Shown here: positions 1-8,423 of the stretch, one piece after another
How the letters are laid out: every line of letters begins with the position of its first letter
How positions within the stretch are numbered: position 1 is the first letter of the stretch
Assembly (NCBI RefSeq): GCF_041435215.1
Contig: NZ_CP108394.1
Coordinates: forward strand, 5,704,001-5,768,000
From: Streptomyces sp. NBC_01314
GTDB lineage: Bacteria > Actinomycetota > Actinomycetes > Streptomycetales > Streptomycetaceae
Reading direction: 5' to 3'
DNA length: 64,000 nucleotides
The notes under the pieces: generated by a model
Database searches by the model: none
What the model saw: the letters and a program-made list of their open reading frames with translations, nothing else
What the model was told of the DNA's origin: nothing
Position numbers and translations under genes: made by a program

Positions 1-302
1 TCGGTGTGATCGTGAACGACGACCCGGACCCGACGCCCACCCCGACGCCGACCGAGTCCGAGGAGGAGATCCCCGACGAGCCGAGCCCGACGCCGACCGA
101 GAGCGAGATCCTGCCGTCGCCGACGCCCAGCGAGACCTGCAGAAACCCGTTCGACCCAACCTGTGAGGACACGGGCGAGACGAACACAGGCGGTACGGAT
201 ACCGGTGGAACCGTTGGTGGGGTGACCGCGACCCCGACGGAGTCGGAGGACGATTCGAGAGGGAATCAGAACGGAGGGCTCTTCGGAGGCTCTTCAGGGT
301 AG
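1..302 (+). CDS. C-terminal tail of a penicillin-binding protein (partial)
   Basis: The reading frame enters from the left edge (first full codon at position 3) and ends at TAG 300-302, leaving about 99 residues. All of it is low-complexity tail: runs of P-T-P-T-E-S-E in the first 45 residues, one C-x7-C pair (SETCRNPFDPTCED), then Gly/Thr-rich sequence ending GLFGGSSG. Tails of this kind follow the transpeptidase domain of class A (bifunctional) penicillin-binding proteins in Streptomyces, and the gene next to this conserved neighbourhood there is, from memory, such a PBP. No catalytic domain lies in the window, so the assignment rests on tail composition and gene order. The Cys pair could form a disulfide outside the membrane. 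A terminator hairpin follows at once. Confidence 0.55.
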   Translation, partial: GVIVNDDPDPTPTPTPTESEEEIPDEPSPTPTESEILPSPTPSETCRNPFDPTCEDTGETNTGGTDTGGTVGGVTATPTESEDDSRGNQNGGLFGGSSG

Positions 303-321
303 CTCCCTGCCCGGCAGGATG

Positions 322-337
322 TGTTTCACGTGAAACA
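322..337. other. parS site (ParB-binding palindrome)
   Basis: Exact 16-bp palindrome tgtttcacgtgaaaca, the ParB-binding centromere sequence of Streptomyces and many other bacteria. It lies between the PBP stop codon and the GT87-like gene and touches the terminator hairpin that starts at 337. ParB loaded here nucleates the segregation complex near oriC. Confidence 0.93.
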
Positions 338-371
338 AGGGCCACCGCACCGATCAGGTGCGGTGGCCCTT
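337..371. terminator. Intrinsic terminator-like hairpin after the PBP gene
   Basis: A 15-bp perfect stem (337-351 with 357-371; core gggccaccgcacc / ggtgcggtggccc) closes a 5-nt loop. There is no U-tract, as is usual in Streptomyces. The stem begins at the last base of the parS palindrome. Confidence 0.75.
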
Positions 372-410
372 GCCGTGTTCCCGAGAGACCAGGGCAGGGC
401 GATCAGCCCA

Positions 411-426
411 TGTTTCACGTGAAACA
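411..426. other. parS site
   Basis: Exact tgtttcacgtgaaaca, 89 bp from the previous copy and upstream of the GT87-like start. The ORF can be extended upstream to begin at the edge of the site, but the ribosome binding site supports a start at 498 instead. Confidence 0.93.
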
Positions 427-497
427 TGGGCTGTCGCACACGACGGGATGCGGTGGTCCTCGGCGTATCCCCAGGCGCGTACGGCAGGATGTGCGGC

Positions 498-2018
498 ATG
501 CCCAGTGCAGAGACGACGCGAGTGAGCGTGGACGAGCCGGAGCCCGTGCGGCCGACCAAGGAGGACGAGGTCGCTTCGACCGGCAGCGAGCTGATCGGCG
601 GCCCGATCGGGCGTCGGGCACTGCTCGGCACGTCCTGGTGGACACCGGTACGGGTCGTCGCGCTCGTGGCGATCGGCATGTTCGCGCTCGGCATGGTGCA
701 GAAGCTGCCCTGCTACGACGGCGCCTGGTTCTTCGGGGCCAGCTCCCAATACACGCACGCCTGCTACTCGGACATCCCGCACCTCTATCAGGGGCGTGGC
801 TTTGCCGATGGGCTCGTGCCGTACTTCGACAAGATCCCCGGCGACATGGAGTACCTCGAGTACCCGGTGCTGACCGGTGTGTTCATGGAGGTCGCCGCCT
901 GGCTCACCCCGGGCAGCGGCACCATCCAAAAACAAGAGCAGTGGTACTGGATGGTCAACGCCGGGATGCTGATGGCGTGCGCGGCGGTCATCGCCGTCTG
1001 CTGCGCACGCATTCACCGTCGGCGCCCCTGGGACGGCCTTCTGGTGGCCCTGGCGCCCGCTTTCGCACTGACCGCCACCATCAACTGGGACCTGCTCGCT
1101 GTGGCCCTGCTGGCCGCCGCGATGCTGATGTGGTCACGCGGGCGGCCTCTCGCCTTCGGTGTGCTGATCGGCCTCGCCACAGCCGCCAAGTTCTACCCGT
1201 TCCTGGTGCTGGGACCGCTCTTCGTGCTGTGCTGGCGGGCCGGCAAGTGGCGCGCGTTCGTGACCGCGCTGCTCGGCGCCGTCGGGGCCTGGGTCGCGGT
1301 GAACATCCCGGTGATGCTCCTGGCACCCGACGGATGGGCGAAGTTCTATCGCTTCAGCCAGGAACGCGGCGTCGACTTCGGCTCCTTCTTCCTCGTTGTC
1401 TCGCAACGGATGAACATCCAGATCACGGCAGAGACGGCGAACGCATACGCGATGGTCTCGATGGTGCTCGTCTGCGGGGGCATCGCCGCGCTCACGCTGA
1501 CCGCACCGCGCCGCCCACGCTTCGCGCAGCTCGCCTTCCTGATCGTCGCGGCCTTCATCCTCACCAACAAGGTCTACTCGCCGCAGTACGTGCTCTGGCT
1601 GGTACCCCTCGCCGCGCTGGCCCGGCCCCGATGGCGGGACTTTCTTATCTGGCAGGCGTGCGAAGTGGCGTACTTCCTGGGGATCTGGATGTATCTCGCG
1701 TACACGACCAGCGGGGACGCTCACAAGGGCCTGCCTGTCGAGGGCTACCAACTCGCCATCATGGCGCACCTGTTGGGAACCATCTACCTGTGCGTCGTCG
1801 TCGTGCGGGACATCTTCATGCCCGACCGGGACACGGTGCGCCGGGCGGGTGACGACGATCCCTCCGGAGGGGTGCTCGACGGCGCGGAGGACGTTCATGT
1901 GTACGGCGCGGCGGCCCATCCCCCGCGGCACGCGATGCACTTCGAAGGGCCGCAGGTGGAATGGGGCAGCCGTGAACCGGAGACCGTTCGCCCTGAGCGA
2001 ACAGAGCACGGGCAGTAA
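498..2018 (+). CDS. GT87-family-like polytopic membrane glycosyltransferase
   Basis: 506 residues. A cytoplasmic N-terminal stretch of about 50 residues precedes a first membrane helix (VRVVALVAIGMFALGMV), an extracytoplasmic loop with Cys residues (KLPCYDGAWF, YTHACYSD), and about ten further hydrophobic segments. The pattern matches the DUF2029/GT87 family of polyprenyl-phosphate-sugar-dependent transferases; in mycobacteria relatives mannosylate cell-envelope lipids. ATG 498 was chosen because ggcagga lies 9 bp upstream; ATG 489 and an upstream extension lack a usable RBS. The acceptor is unknown. The PBP upstream and the femX gene downstream suggest an envelope role. A strong bidirectional hairpin separates it from the convergent racemase-like gene. 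Confidence 0.75.
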   Translation: MPSAETTRVSVDEPEPVRPTKEDEVASTGSELIGGPIGRRALLGTSWWTPVRVVALVAIGMFALGMVQKLPCYDGAWFFGASSQYTHACYSDIPHLYQGRGFADGLVPYFDKIPGDMEYLEYPVLTGVFMEVAAWLTPGSGTIQKQEQWYWMVNAGMLMACAAVIAVCCARIHRRRPWDGLLVALAPAFALTATINWDLLAVALLAAAMLMWSRGRPLAFGVLIGLATAAKFYPFLVLGPLFVLCWRAGKWRAFVTALLGAVGAWVAVNIPVMLLAPDGWAKFYRFSQERGVDFGSFFLVVSQRMNIQITAETANAYAMVSMVLVCGGIAALTLTAPRRPRFAQLAFLIVAAFILTNKVYSPQYVLWLVPLAALARPRWRDFLIWQACEVAYFLGIWMYLAYTTSGDAHKGLPVEGYQLAIMAHLLGTIYLCVVVVRDIFMPDRDTVRRAGDDDPSGGVLDGAEDVHVYGAAAHPPRHAMHFEGPQVEWGSREPETVRPERTEHGQ

Positions 2019-2060
2019 CGCGGAAGGCCCTACACGAGACCTCGTGTAGGGCCTTCCGCG
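2019..2060. terminator. Bidirectional terminator between convergent genes
   Basis: Perfect 20-bp inverted repeat (2019-2038 with 2041-2060; cgcggaaggccctacacgag and its complement). It starts directly after the GT87-like stop and lies 58 bp past the racemase-like stop, so it can end transcripts from both sides. Confidence 0.9.
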
Positions 2061-2118
2061 TTGCACTGCGGATGATCCGCCCGGCGACTCGTTCCTCGCC
2101 CCCTTGGGAAGGAGGGGG

Positions 2119-3150
2119 TCAGCGGTCGACCATCCGGTCGAACTGCGTGGTGGTGTGTCGCAGATGGGCCACCAGTTCCTCCCCGACTTTCGGCTCCGCG
2201 GCGTCCGACGGCACGAAGAGGATCGACACCTGCATGTGCGGCGGCTCGGCGAACCAGCGCTGCTTGCCGCCCCAGACGAAGGGAGAAAGGTTCCGGTTGA
2301 CCGTGGCAAGGCCGGCCCGGGCGACGCCCTTGGCGCGCGGCATGACGCCGTGCAGCGCTTTCGGCGCCTCCAGACCCACCCCGTGCGACGTACCGCCCGC
2401 CACGACCACCAGGAAGCCGTCGGAGGCCGCCTTCTGCTGCCGGTAACCGAAGCGGTCGCCCTTGGCGACGCGGGTGACGTCCAGCACGGCCCCGCGGTAC
2501 TCGGTCGCCTCATGGTCGCCCAGCCACAGCCGCGTGCCGATGCGGGCCCGGAAACGGGTCTGCGGGAACTGCTGCTGGAGGCGGATGAGGTCCTCGGACT
2601 TGAGGTGGCTGACGAACATGGTGTGCAGCGGCAGGCGGGCCGCACGCAGGCGGTCCATCCAGCCGATGACCTCCTCGACGGCGTCCGAGCCGTCCGTGCG
2701 GTCCAGCGGCAGGTGGATGGCGAAGCCCTCCAGGCGCACGTTCTCTATGGCCGCATGGAGCTGGGGCAGCTCCTGCTCGCTCACTCCGTGGCGCTTCATC
2801 GAGGACATGACCTCGATGACGACACGGGCGCCCACGAGGCCGTACACGCCGTCGACCGACGACACGGAGCGGATGACGCGGTCGGGCAGGGGTACCGGCT
2901 CCTCGGCGCGCCGGTAGGGCGTCAGCACCAGCAGGTCGCCGCTGAACCAGTCCTTGATCCGGGCGGCCTCGTACGTGGTGCCGACGGCGAGGATGTCCGA
3001 CCCGAGGCGCGTGGCCTCTTCCGCCAGCTTCTCGTGCCCGAAGCCGTAGCCGTTGCCCTTACAGACGGGGACGAGTCCCGGGAACTGCTCCTGAACATGC
3101 TTGTGGTGTGCCCGCCAGCGCGCGGTGTCGATGTACAGCGTGAGCGCCAT
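2119..3150 (-). CDS. Alanine-racemase-fold PLP protein beside femX
   Basis: 343 residues with the N-terminal TIM-barrel fold of alanine racemases. The motif CKGNGYGFG around Lys31 matches the PLP-lysine motif (VKANAYGHG in true racemases). The racemase C-terminal region is unusual: where the catalytic tyrosine motif (GYADG or GYGDG) is expected, this protein reads VVVAGGTSHGVGL with no tyrosine, and it is shorter than the usual 370-390 residues. It may be a diverged racemase, a different PLP enzyme, or a PLP-binding protein with a peptidoglycan role. The stop lies 58 bp from the shared terminator. It is 65 bp downstream of femX on the same strand, so the two probably share a transcript. ATG start; the RBS is weak. 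Confidence 0.75.
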   Translation of the reverse strand: MALTLYIDTARWRAHHKHVQEQFPGLVPVCKGNGYGFGHEKLAEEATRLGSDILAVGTTYEAARIKDWFSGDLLVLTPYRRAEEPVPLPDRVIRSVSSVDGVYGLVGARVVIEVMSSMKRHGVSEQELPQLHAAIENVRLEGFAIHLPLDRTDGSDAVEEVIGWMDRLRAARLPLHTMFVSHLKSEDLIRLQQQFPQTRFRARIGTRLWLGDHEATEYRGAVLDVTRVAKGDRFGYRQQKAASDGFLVVVAGGTSHGVGLEAPKALHGVMPRAKGVARAGLATVNRNLSPFVWGGKQRWFAEPPHMQVSILFVPSDAAEPKVGEELVAHLRHTTTQFDRMVDR

Positions 3151-3215
3151 GGACAGTCCCGGAACCTTTCTGGTGGCTGCGGTGTATCAGAGGTATGGAA
3201 GCAAAAACGGGGGCG

Positions 3216-4337
3216 TCAGCGGCGCGACATGTAGATGTCGAGTGCCTTGTGGAGCAGCTTGTTCAGCGGGAAGTCCCACTCACCGAGGTATTCGGCGGCC
3301 TGTCCGCCCGTGCCCACCTTGAACTGGATCAGACCGAAGAGGTGATCCGTCTCGTCCAGCGAGTCGGAGATGCCGCGCAGGTCGTAGACGGTCGCGCCGA
3401 GAGCGTAGGCGTCGCGCAGCATGCGCCACTGCATCGCGTTCGAGGGCCGGACCTCACGGCCGATGTTGTCCGATGCACCGTAGGAGTACCAGACGTGCCC
3501 GCCGACGACCAGCATGGTCGCAGCGGACAGGTTCACGCCATTGTGCCGGGCGAAGTAGAGCCGCATACGGTTGGGGTCCTCGGTGTTGAGGGCCGTCCAC
3601 ATACGGTGGAAGTACGACAGCGGGCGGGGTCGGAAGCGGTCGCGCACGGCGGTGATCTCGTACAGTCGCTGCCACTCCTCCAGGTCCTGGTAACCGCCCT
3701 GGACGACCTCGACGCCCGCCTTCTCGGCTTTCTTGATGTTGCGGCGCCACAGCTGGTTGAAGTTCCGGTGAACCTCTTCCAGAGAGCGGTTGGCCAGCGG
3801 CACCTGGTAGACGTAACGAGGCTGCACGTCACCGAAGCCGGCGCCGCCGTCCTCGCCCTGTTGCCAGCCCATACGGCGCAGTTTGTCGGCGACCTCGAAG
3901 GCGCGTGGCTCGATGAAGTCGGCCTCGATGTCACGCAGACGCTTCACGTCCGGGTTCTGGATTCCCGCCTTGATGGACGTGGCCTCCCAGCGCCGGATGA
4001 TCACCGGCGGCCCCATCTTCACCGAGAAGGCGCCCTGCTGCTTCAGATGCGCGAGCATCGGTTCCAGCCAGTCGGTGAGGTTCGGGGCGAACCAGTTGAT
4101 GACCGGACCCTCGGGCAGATAGGCGAGATAGCGCTTGATCTTGGGCAGCTGGCGGTACAGCACCAGGCCGGCGCCGACCATCTCACTGGTCTTGTCGTCG
4201 AACCACCCGAGACTCTCGGAGCGCCACTCGGCCTTGACGTCGGCCCAGGCCGGGACCTGCATGTGGCTAGCCGCGGGCAGGCTCTGGATGTACGCCAGAT
4301 GCTGCTCACGGCTGATCGTCCTCAGGGTCAGGCTCAT
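3216..4337 (-). CDS. femX: FemX-like lipid II glycyltransferase (Fem/MurM family)
   Basis: 373 residues, full length for FemABX family aminoacyltransferases, with two GNAT-like subdomains. Family segments include the N-terminal HMQVPAWADVKAEW, LPEGPVINWF, and the C-terminal half with FARHNGVNLSAATML and YDLRGI. FemX-type enzymes use glycyl-tRNA to add the first glycine of the peptidoglycan cross-bridge to lipid II. Streptomyces walls carry LL-diaminopimelate with a Gly bridge, which fits. In S. coelicolor the corresponding enzyme is reported as essential unless VanK substitutes. Start ATG 4337 has aggagc 8 bp upstream. The PLP gene downstream probably belongs to the same operon. Confidence 0.88.
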   Translation of the reverse strand: MSLTLRTISREQHLAYIQSLPAASHMQVPAWADVKAEWRSESLGWFDDKTSEMVGAGLVLYRQLPKIKRYLAYLPEGPVINWFAPNLTDWLEPMLAHLKQQGAFSVKMGPPVIIRRWEATSIKAGIQNPDVKRLRDIEADFIEPRAFEVADKLRRMGWQQGEDGGAGFGDVQPRYVYQVPLANRSLEEVHRNFNQLWRRNIKKAEKAGVEVVQGGYQDLEEWQRLYEITAVRDRFRPRPLSYFHRMWTALNTEDPNRMRLYFARHNGVNLSAATMLVVGGHVWYSYGASDNIGREVRPSNAMQWRMLRDAYALGATVYDLRGISDSLDETDHLFGLIQFKVGTGGQAAEYLGEWDFPLNKLLHKALDIYMSRR

Positions 4338-4561
4338 TCAGGGCGCTCCTCGGGCTGGTGTGTCCCCATGGGTACAGGGGCTCCGGCTCTCGCGCCGAAG
4401 CCTACTGCGCCCTGCGGGCGCCTCGATTGGCCGTATGGAACCTGGGCCCCGGCCAGTATGCGGCCGGGACGTCAGGCGGTGTTATTCGGGCGCTTGGTCC
4501 GATGTAAGGCGGCGGACAGCAAGGAACACGGTCCGCCGCCCGTGCGGCCGGGGGTACGGAG

Positions 4562-4876
4562 TCAGCCGACGACTCCGCCGAACAGACCTCCATGGGCCAT
4601 GCCGAGGAAGAAGCCGACGGCCGAGGCACCGAGACCCACGATCAGGCCGAAGCGCTCGCGGGTCGTCTCCGAGATGAACTGCCCGTACGCGCCGGTCAGA
4701 ATTCCCACCAGCCCCGCCCAGGAGCTGAGCAGGTGCAGATGGTGGAACATCGCCGTGATGAAGGAGACCGCCCCGAATACGAGCGTCACGGCCAACAGGG
4801 TGTCCTGCACGGGGTGAGGCTTGTCGTCGGTGGCGAACAGAGAGCCGGCGATGTTGGGTCGCAATGTCTGTGCCAT
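4562..4876 (-). CDS. Small integral membrane protein, unknown function
   Basis: 104 residues with about three hydrophobic segments (LLAVTLVFGAVSFITAMF, SWAGLVGILTGAYGQF, FGLIVGLGASAVGFFLGMA) and a Gly-rich end (GLFGGVVG). ATG 4876 is chosen because a strong aggaggt sits 7 bp upstream. I do not recognise a named family; a protein of this kind is conserved before rpsF in Streptomyces, as far as I recall. It is transcribed away from rpsF. Confidence 0.78.
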   Translation of the reverse strand: MAQTLRPNIAGSLFATDDKPHPVQDTLLAVTLVFGAVSFITAMFHHLHLLSSWAGLVGILTGAYGQFISETTRERFGLIVGLGASAVGFFLGMAHGGLFGGVVG

Positions 4877-5094
4877 AGGGCACCTCCTGCGGAAGGCGGC
4901 GCATCGTAGCGCCATACACACCCGATGTGTACAGATTGACGGTCACCACCCCCGGATTTCAACCGGAAGCGGGGGTGCAGGTAGTCTGTAGCGTCTGCAC
5001 CGGTGTCTGCCCAGGCCATGACAGGGATCCCCAAGCGGGGACCCCCGATTGTCAGTGGCTGCCGATACCGTTGCGTACGCATCACGACCCTCCT

Positions 5095-5113
5095 GCCACG
5101 GAACGACCGTGGC
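5095..5113 (+). promoter_or_regulatory. Hairpin in the rpsF leader
   Basis: Perfect 7-bp stem gccacgg / ccgtggc closing aacga, 12 bp upstream of the rpsF Shine-Dalgarno sequence (aaaggaggt). Many bacteria control rpsF through an S6:S18-binding leader RNA; this hairpin may be related, but the conserved CCG context was not confirmed. Confidence 0.35.
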
Positions 5114-5141
5114 CGCTGAGTCCAAAGGAGGTGGGTTCTAC

Positions 5142-5432
5142 ATGCGTCACTACGAAATGATGGTCATCCTCGACCCCGATCTGGAGGAGCGCGCTGTCGC
5201 CCCTCTGATCGAGAACTTCCTCTCCGTCGTCCGTGAGGGCAACGGAAAGGTCGAGAAGGTCGACACCTGGGGCCGTCGTCGTCTCTCGTACGAGATCAAG
5301 AAGAAGCCTGAGGGCATCTACTCGGTCATCGACCTGCAGGCCGAGCCTGCGGTCGTCAAGGAGCTCGACCGCCAGATGAACCTGAACGAGTCGGTCCTCC
5401 GGACCAAGGTCCTCCGCCCCGAGACCCACTGA
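5142..5432 (+). CDS. rpsF: 30S ribosomal protein S6
   Basis: 96 residues starting [16 protein letters not shown], the conserved S6 N-terminus, and containing [18 protein letters not shown], the core S6 motif. S6 binds 16S rRNA in the small-subunit platform together with S18. The ORF is open upstream, but the strong RBS aaaggaggt, 9 bp before ATG 5142, and the family length fix the start. First gene of rpsF-ssb-rpsR-rplI, which couples ribosome assembly to replication genes in many bacteria. Confidence 0.98.
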   Translation: MRHYEMMVILDPDLEERAVAPLIENFLSVVREGNGKVEKVDTWGRRRLSYEIKKKPEGIYSVIDLQAEPAVVKELDRQMNLNESVLRTKVLRPETH

Positions 5433-5507
5433 GCTCTCCCGCTCAGCTGATCCCGGGATTCGAGTAGCAGCAAGCAGCCAGCAGCAAACCCGCCGAGAGG
5501 TACCCCC

Positions 5508-6116
5508 ATGGCAGGCGAGACCGTCATCACGGTCGTCGGCAATCTTGTCGACGACCCCGAGCTGCGCTTCACCCCTTCCGGTGCGGCGGTCGCGAAGTTC
5601 CGTGTCGCGTCCACCCCCCGCACCTTCGACCGTCAGACCAACGAGTGGAAGGACGGCGAGAGCCTGTTCCTGACGTGCTCGGTCTGGCGTCAGGCGGCGG
5701 AGAACGTCGCCGAATCGCTCCAGCGAGGCATGCGCGTCATCGTGCAGGGCCGACTGAAGCAGCGGTCCTACGAGGACCGTGAGGGCGTCAAGCGCACGGT
5801 CTACGAGCTGGACGTCGAGGAAGTCGGCGCCAGCCTGCGCAGTGCCACGGCCAAGGTCACCAAGACCGCCGGCGGTGGCCGCAGTGGCCAGGGTGGTTAC
5901 GGCGGTGGCGGCGGCGGTAACGGTGGCGGCCAGAGTGGCGGCGGCTGGGGCGGTAGCTCCGGTGGCGGCCAGCAGGCCGGCAGCGCTCCCGCCGACGACC
6001 CGTGGGCCAGCGGCGCTCCCGCCGGCGGTAACCAGGCTGGTAACCAGGGCGGTGGCGGCGGCTGGGGCGGTAGCTCCGGCGGCGGTGGCGGCTACTCGGA
6101 CGAGCCCCCCTTCTAA
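5508..6116 (+). CDS. ssb: Single-stranded DNA-binding protein
   Basis: 202 residues. The N-terminal OB fold (about 1-110) opens [33 protein letters not shown], split here as [16 protein letters not shown] and [10 protein letters not shown] long Gly/Ser/Trp-rich linker follows (about 120-190, repeats such as [11 protein letters not shown]), then the acidic tip DEPPF that recruits replication and repair partners. It protects ssDNA at forks. The position between rpsF and rpsR marks it as the essential, housekeeping Ssb. RBS gaggt lies upstream of ATG 5508; the gap from rpsF is 75 bp. Confidence 0.98.
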   Translation: MAGETVITVVGNLVDDPELRFTPSGAAVAKFRVASTPRTFDRQTNEWKDGESLFLTCSVWRQAAENVAESLQRGMRVIVQGRLKQRSYEDREGVKRTVYELDVEEVGASLRSATAKVTKTAGGGRSGQGGYGGGGGGNGGGQSGGGWGGSSGGGQQAGSAPADDPWASGAPAGGNQAGNQGGGGGWGGSSGGGGGYSDEPPF

Positions 6117-6199
6117 GGCTGCGGAGGCCGGAACAACCGGTCTTCGAGGTCGAGGGCGGGGCCGTACCCCAAACTTCTTGATCACACAGGAGAAACACC

Positions 6200-6436
6200 A
6201 TGGCGAAGCCGCCTGTGCGCAAGCCTAAGAAGAAGGTCTGCGCTTTTTGCAAGGACAAGGTCACGTACGTGGACTACAAGGACACGAACATGCTGCGGAA
6301 GTTCATTTCCGACCGTGGCAAGATCCGTGCCCGCCGCGTGACCGGCAACTGCACGCAGCACCAGCGTGACGTCGCCACGGCCGTCAAGAACAGCCGTGAG
6401 ATGGCGCTGCTGCCCTACACGTCCACCGCGCGCTAA
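6200..6436 (+). CDS. rpsR: 30S ribosomal protein S18, cysteine-containing form
   Basis: 78 residues. It has the S18 core [20 protein letters not shown] and [30 protein letters not shown]16 and C19 (VCAFC) with a later Cys in TGNC make this the zinc-binding C+ type; Streptomyces also encode a C- paralogue used in zinc starvation. It pairs with S6 in the small subunit. RBS aggag precedes ATG 6200. Confidence 0.97.
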   Translation: MAKPPVRKPKKKVCAFCKDKVTYVDYKDTNMLRKFISDRGKIRARRVTGNCTQHQRDVATAVKNSREMALLPYTSTAR

Positions 6437-6453
6437 GGAAGGGTGACCGAATA

Positions 6454-6900
6454 ATGAAGATCATCCTTACCCACGAGGTCTCCGGCCTCGGCGCTGCAGG
6501 CGACGTCGTCGACGTCAAGGACGGCTACGCTCGCAACTACCTGATCCCGCGGAAGTTCGCGATCCGCTGGACCAAGGGCGGCGAGAAGGACGTCGAGCAG
6601 ATCCGTCGTGCTCGCAAGATCCACGAGATCCAGACCATCGAGCAGGCCAACCAGATCAAGGGCCGGCTTGAGGCCGTCAAGGTCCGTCTGGCTGTCCGCT
6701 CCGGCGACGCCGGTCGTCTCTTCGGTTCCGTCACCCCGGCCGACATCGCTTCGGCGATCAAGGCTTCCGGTGGTCCCGAGGTCGACAAGCGCCGTATCGA
6801 GCTGACTTCTCCGATCAAGACGCTGGGCGCCCACGAGACGTCCGTGCGTCTGCACCCCGAGGTTGCCGCCAAGGTCAACATCGAGGTCATCGCGGCCTAA
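6454..6900 (+). CDS. rplI: 50S ribosomal protein L9
   Basis: 148 residues. The N-terminal domain carries the L9 signature ([30 protein letters not shown] region), followed by the long helix and the C-terminal RNA-binding domain ([14 protein letters not shown]). It binds 23S rRNA at the L1 stalk base. It lies 17 bp after rpsR with RBS aagg-aggg, so translation is probably coupled in the operon. A GC-rich hairpin terminates the cluster. Confidence 0.97.
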   Translation: MKIILTHEVSGLGAAGDVVDVKDGYARNYLIPRKFAIRWTKGGEKDVEQIRRARKIHEIQTIEQANQIKGRLEAVKVRLAVRSGDAGRLFGSVTPADIASAIKASGGPEVDKRRIELTSPIKTLGAHETSVRLHPEVAAKVNIEVIAA

Positions 6901-6925
6901 GGGTTGCTCTCGCTGAAGCGGTGTA

Positions 6926-6957
6926 TGGGGCCGCACCCTGTGAAGGGTGCGGCCCCA
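6926..6957 (+). terminator. Terminator after rplI
   Basis: 13-bp perfect stem (6926-6938 with 6945-6957; tggggccgcaccc / gggtgcggcccca) with a 6-nt loop, 25 bp after the rplI stop. There is no U-tract. Confidence 0.85.
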
Positions 6958-7017
6958 CATGCTTGCCGGGGCCTTTGCCGACCGGTACCGATCGGCTCAG
7001 GATGCCGACGAAGCGAC

Positions 7018-7033
7018 TGTTTCACGTGAAACA
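7018..7033. other. parS site
   Basis: Exact tgtttcacgtgaaaca in the gap between the converging rplI and MATE genes; first of a close pair. Confidence 0.93.
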
Positions 7034-7048
7034 CAGCGAACGGGGTGA

Positions 7049-7064
7049 TGTTTCACGTGAAACA
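7049..7064. other. parS site
   Basis: Second exact tgtttcacgtgaaaca, 31 bp (about three helical turns) from the previous copy, so both sites face the same side of the helix. Confidence 0.93.
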
Positions 7065-7085
7065 ACGCCGGGCTCACGTCCATGC

Positions 7086-8423
7086 TCAGCGCGTCGCTCC
7101 AGTGACCATCCAGAGGCCGGAACGGGATCGCAGCCAGAGGGTCAGCATGCGCGTCGCCATCATCAGTGTCATGGCGCCCCAGAGGGCGGTCAGACCCCCG
7201 CCGAAGGTGGGGACGAGCAGAGCGGCCGGGATGAAGACCACCAAGGTCAGCAGCATGGCCCGGGCGAGATAGGGACCGTCTCCCGCGCCCATGAGTACAC
7301 CGTCGAGCACGAAGACAATCCCGGAGATCGGCTGGGCGAGCGCCACCACGACAAGAGCAGGGAGTGCGGCTTGTTGCACTGTCGGGTCGTCCGTGAAGAG
7401 CGGGATGAATACGGGGCGAGCGAGAATCACCAGTAGTCCAAGTACGACACCTGTAGCGATCCCCCACTGCACCATACGGCGGCAGGCTTCGCGAGCTCCT
7501 TGGGCATCGCCCGCGCCGAGGTAGCGGCCGATGATGGCCTGTCCGGCGATGGCGATCGCGTCCAGGGCGAAGGCGAGCAGGCTCCAGAGAGCGAGGATGA
7601 TCTGGTGCGCGGCGATGTCCTTGTCCCCGAGCCGGGCGGCGACAGCAGTGGCGATCATGAGGACAGCTCGCAGCGAGACCGTGCGGACCAGCAGGGGCAC
7701 CCCTGCTTGAGCCGAGGCGCGTATGCCAGCGGCGTCCGGCCGCAGCGAGGCGCCGTGTCTGAGGGCACCGCGGATCACGACCCAGAGGTATGCGACTGCC
7801 ATGCCGACCTGGGCGATGACCGTGCCCCAGGCGGATCCAGCGATGCCCAGGTCGGCGCCATAGACAAGGCCTGCGTTCAGGGCACCGTTGGCGACGAAGC
7901 CCGCCACAGCGACGTACAGAGGCGTCTTCGTGTCCTGGAGGCCGCGCAGTACCCCGGTGGCGGCGAGCACAACGAGCATGGCCGGAATGCCGAGTGCCGA
8001 GATCCGCAGATAGGTCGTGGCATAGGGTGCCGCGGTGTCCGAGGAACCGAAGAGGGTGACGAGAGTGGGCGCCGTGGGCACGACGACAGCGACGACGACC
8101 GCGCCCAGCAGCAGGGCGAGCCAGATGCCGTCCACGCCTTGGCGGATGGCGGCCCGTAGATCTCCGGCTCCGACGCGTCGGGCCACGGCGGCCGTGGTGG
8201 CGTAGGCCAGGAAGACGAAGACGCTCACCGCGGTGACGAGGAGGGCCGAAGCGATGCCGAGACCGGCCAGTTGGGCGGTGCCGAGGTGGCCGACGACGGC
8301 CGTGTCGACCATCAGGAAGAGTGGCTCGGCGACGAGTGCGCCAAAGGCCGGAACAGCCAGCGTGATGATCTCACGATCATGCCGACGCCGGGCGGCCCTG
8401 GGGGGCGCGGAAGCCTGTGTCAT
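7086..8423 (-). CDS. MATE-family efflux transporter (DinF-like)
   Basis: About 445 residues with twelve predicted membrane helices in two halves. MATE-type segments include VPAFGALVAEPLFLMVDTAVVGHLGTAQLAGL at the start (read in two parts: VPAFGALVAEPLFLM, DTAVVGHLGTAQLAGL), LRGLQDTKTPLYVA, and the second-half AHQIILALWSLLAFALDAIAIAGQ. MATE proteins export organic cations and drugs using H+ or Na+ gradients; this subgroup is close to DinF. ATG 8423 is chosen; GTG and TTG codons 6-9 bp upstream (to 8432) share a possible ggaag RBS, so the exact start is uncertain. No regulator is attached. Confidence 0.9.
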   Translation of the reverse strand: MTQASAPPRAARRRHDREIITLAVPAFGALVAEPLFLMVDTAVVGHLGTAQLAGLGIASALLVTAVSVFVFLAYATTAAVARRVGAGDLRAAIRQGVDGIWLALLLGAVVVAVVVPTAPTLVTLFGSSDTAAPYATTYLRISALGIPAMLVVLAATGVLRGLQDTKTPLYVAVAGFVANGALNAGLVYGADLGIAGSAWGTVIAQVGMAVAYLWVVIRGALRHGASLRPDAAGIRASAQAGVPLLVRTVSLRAVLMIATAVAARLGDKDIAAHQIILALWSLLAFALDAIAIAGQAIIGRYLGAGDAQGAREACRRMVQWGIATGVVLGLLVILARPVFIPLFTDDPTVQQAALPALVVVALAQPISGIVFVLDGVLMGAGDGPYLARAMLLTLVVFIPAALLVPTFGGGLTALWGAMTLMMATRMLTLWLRSRSGLWMVTGATR

